From assembly GCA_003509305.1 (NCBI GenBank), contig DOMU01000161.1, positions 814-7,109 of the forward strand: a stretch of 6,296 nt of DNA, given 5' to 3'. A model generated the notes under the pieces. That model ran no database searches. It worked only from the letters and a program-made list of their open reading frames with translations, and was not told where the DNA came from. The stretch is from Desulfobulbaceae bacterium (GTDB lineage Bacteria; Desulfobacterota; Desulfobulbia; Desulfobulbales; Desulfocapsaceae). The first letter of the stretch is position 1. Every line of letters begins with the position of its first letter. This document shows positions 5,625-6,296 of this stretch, piece after piece. A program made the position numbers and the translations under genes.

Positions 5625-5787
5625 ACATCTAATTCCATTTCTCATTTCAGGATGCACCAATCCTTCCTCCGGCCCTTTGTGACTCCCTCTATCGGCTATG
5701 CCGACACCCCCTCTTCGAAGAAGGGAAGGCGCGTAGCGCCAGGGGAGAGTCAAGAGGAAAAATTGAAATAGGAATGGAATAAGATGT
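5625..5787. repeat. 163-bp MITE-like palindromic element with terminal inverted repeats
   Basis: The left end ACATCT-A-ATTCCATT-T-CT-C-ATTTCA (5625-5649) is repeated in inverse orientation at 5764-5787; I count 22 matches, two mismatches and one 1-nt gap. Further inward TTCCTC (5664-5669) pairs with GAGGAA (5754-5759), then 5680-5690 pairs with 5741-5752. The left arm carries an extra 14-nt piece with GGAT/ATCC ends (5650-5663). The whole is thus one long imperfect hairpin with a structured tip, the usual form of a non-autonomous miniature element or large palindromic repeat. There is no internal ORF of note. I do not see a clear target-site duplication. It lies between the glycosylase gene and the toxin-antitoxin promoter. 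Confidence 0.7.
5680..5752. repeat. cloverleaf-like core: three hairpins inside a closing stem
   Basis: The closing stem TGACTCCCTCT (5680-5690) pairs with AGGGGAGAGTCA (5741-5752) with one bulged A and one G-U pair. Inside are three small stem-loops end to end: TCGGC-TAT-GCCGA (5692-5704); CCCTCT with AGAAGGG around a TCGA loop (5709-5725, one bulged A); and GGCGC-GTA-GCGCC (5728-5740). Because the arms are self-complementary, either strand could fold this way as RNA or single-stranded DNA. It is not a tRNA: there is no acceptor CCA, anticodon loop or T-loop. Confidence 0.7.
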
Positions 5788-5832
5788 CCTCAGGCCTGGC
5801 GTCGCAGTCCAAATTTACAGTCGAGGTACCGC

Positions 5833-5861
5833 TTGACGCGATTTGATTGCATATATAAACT
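5833..5861 (+). promoter_or_regulatory. probable promoter of the toxin-antitoxin genes
   Basis: TTGACG (5833-5838) is a good -35. Two -10 choices lie in the AT-rich run: TATAAA (5854-5859, 15-nt spacer) or TAAACT (5856-5861, 17-nt spacer). The ribosome site GGAG (5888-5891) and ATG 5899 follow. Confidence 0.5.
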
Positions 5862-5865
5862 TAGT

Positions 5866-5896
5866 CTGATCAGTTGAGTTAAAATCTGGAGATCAG
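5866..5896. promoter_or_regulatory. possible autoregulatory operator of the antitoxin
   Basis: The perfect palindrome CTGATCAG (5866-5873) is echoed by GATCAG (5891-5896) next to the ribosome site, giving CTGATC...GATCAG symmetry across the leader. Phd/YefM-type antitoxins commonly bind short palindromes at or just after their own promoter, so this is a candidate site, inferred from symmetry and place only. Confidence 0.35.
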
Positions 5897-5898
5897 CT

Positions 5899-6144
5899 AT
5901 GCAAACGGTCAATATTTACGAAGCCAAAACCCAGCTTTCGCGTCTGCTGGATGGTGTACGCCAGGGTAAAGCCTTTGTCATCGCCAAAGCGGGCAAACCT
6001 GTCGCCAGAGTTATTCCCTATACGGAAAAGGAATTTCCGGCCAAGAAAAGACTTGGTTTTTTGGAAGGATGCTTCGGTGATACCGCCAAGGTCAAAGAAG
6101 TGGGTGGCCAGGAAATTCTCGCCATGTTCGAGGACGAAGCATGA
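5899..6144 (+). CDS. type II toxin-antitoxin system antitoxin, Phd/YefM family
   Basis: This 81-residue protein opens with MQTVNIYEAKTQLSRLLDGV, the typical Phd/YefM DNA-binding N-domain. VIAKAGKPVARVIPY (27-41) follows, then the flexible C-terminal toxin-binding part RLGFLEGCF...EILAMFEDEA, where RxLGFLxG is a frequent antitoxin motif for PIN-domain partners. Such antitoxins neutralise a VapC-type ribonuclease and repress their own operon. The start at 5899 is supported by GGAG 7 nt upstream. Its stop overlaps the toxin start in ATGA (6141-6144), the usual translational coupling. The gene itself looks complete although its partner is not. Confidence 0.9.
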   Translation: MQTVNIYEAKTQLSRLLDGVRQGKAFVIAKAGKPVARVIPYTEKEFPAKKRLGFLEGCFGDTAKVKEVGGQEILAMFEDEA

Positions 6145-6242
6145 ATTATTTGCTCGATACCCAAATGCTGATTTGGGCGGCCAATAATCCGAAACAACTT
6201 CCCCAGCGGGCACAGACCCTGATTGCCGCACTTTTGTCGTGA
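6141..6242 (+). pseudogene. truncated VapC/PIN-domain toxin (N-terminal ~30 residues only)
   Basis: The frame reads MNYLLDTQMLIWAANNPKQL, continues PQRAQTLIA, then ends ALLS and TGA at 6240-6242. This is the standard PIN-domain opening, with the first metal-binding Asp at residue 6 (LLDTQMLIW), but a full toxin is about 120-130 residues. The later acidic active-site residues are missing. None of the three forward frames after about 6228 resembles the continuation expected (an xxSxxSxWEIxIK-like segment), so a simple frameshift does not rescue it; the homology seems to stop at a junction near 6227-6240. The remaining peptide could not be an active ribonuclease. The window ends 54 nt later, so a distant remainder beyond an insertion cannot be excluded. 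Confidence 0.75.
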
Positions 6243-6296
6243 AGGCTTACTTGTCAGGGACAGCCAGTAGGAAGCATCTGTCTGAAATTTTTGGCT
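6243..6296. other. unassigned DNA after the toxin break, possibly the edge of an inserted element
   Basis: No family is recognised. TGTC-AGG-GACA (6252-6262) is a small palindrome, and GACAG (6259-6263) is complementary to CTGTC (6278-6282). One forward frame stays open to the window end (from about 6228; ...VVKAYLSGTASRKHLSEIFG). It could be the border of a mobile element or simply rearranged DNA; too little is visible to decide. Confidence 0.3.

Noticed and set aside
5680..5752. The cloverleaf-like core as a tRNA gene
   Set aside because: Stem lengths and 3-4-nt loops do not fit a tRNA; no anticodon arm, T-loop consensus or acceptor end is present.
5625..5787. CRISPR array
   Set aside because: The repeats are inverted, not regularly spaced direct repeats with unique spacers, and no cas gene is nearby.

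Overview
This window comes from a bacterium of moderate to slightly high GC, with strong Shine-Dalgarno sites and a Fur-box-like palindrome. It is most likely a Gram-negative proteobacterium in the broad sense; the sequence does not fix the taxon. The centre is a cytochrome bd quinol oxidase operon. From memory of the families, its subunits look more like the Bacteroidota/Campylobacterota type (DUF4492 gene next to cydA; CydB with VQGGQ and GRKWELTF motifs) than like E. coli CydAB.

Layout: (1) 3-479 is the 3' end of a TPR-repeat protein that starts outside the window. (2) 480-647 is a regulatory gap with a Fur-box-like palindrome overlapping the -35 of a good sigma-70-type promoter. (3) 648-4611 is a same-strand gene train: DUF4492 small membrane protein, cydA, cydB (1 nt after cydA), a 30-residue single-helix protein and a D-amino-acid aminotransferase. 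A U-tailed hairpin lies between cydB and the 30-residue ORF. (4) 4666-4917 is a GlsB/YeaQ/YmgE-family membrane protein. It is followed by an 11-bp perfect inverted repeat and then a DNA-deoxyinosine (hypoxanthine) glycosylase family gene (4989-5546), whose 3' end contains a small repeat. (5) 5547-5898 has no gene but carries a 163-bp MITE-like palindromic element (5625-5787): 24-25-nt terminal inverted repeats surround a core of three small hairpins closed by a further stem. (6) 5899-6242 is a Phd/YefM-type antitoxin gene overlapping (ATGA) a VapC/PIN toxin gene that breaks off after about 30 codons.

How the parts fit: CydA and CydB form the membrane oxidase that reduces O2 to water with quinol. 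DUF4492 and the 30-residue helix are candidate small subunits or assembly factors by position and topology. The Fur-like site suggests that expression of this haem-rich enzyme is tied to iron. The aminotransferase may be co-transcribed with the oxidase genes, with no obvious biochemical link. The right-hand end looks like accessory DNA: a non-autonomous repeat, a toxin-antitoxin pair and a broken toxin gene. The most novel-looking items are the non-canonical CydX-like ORF behind a hairpin, the Fur/promoter overlap, and the cloverleaf-cored palindromic element.
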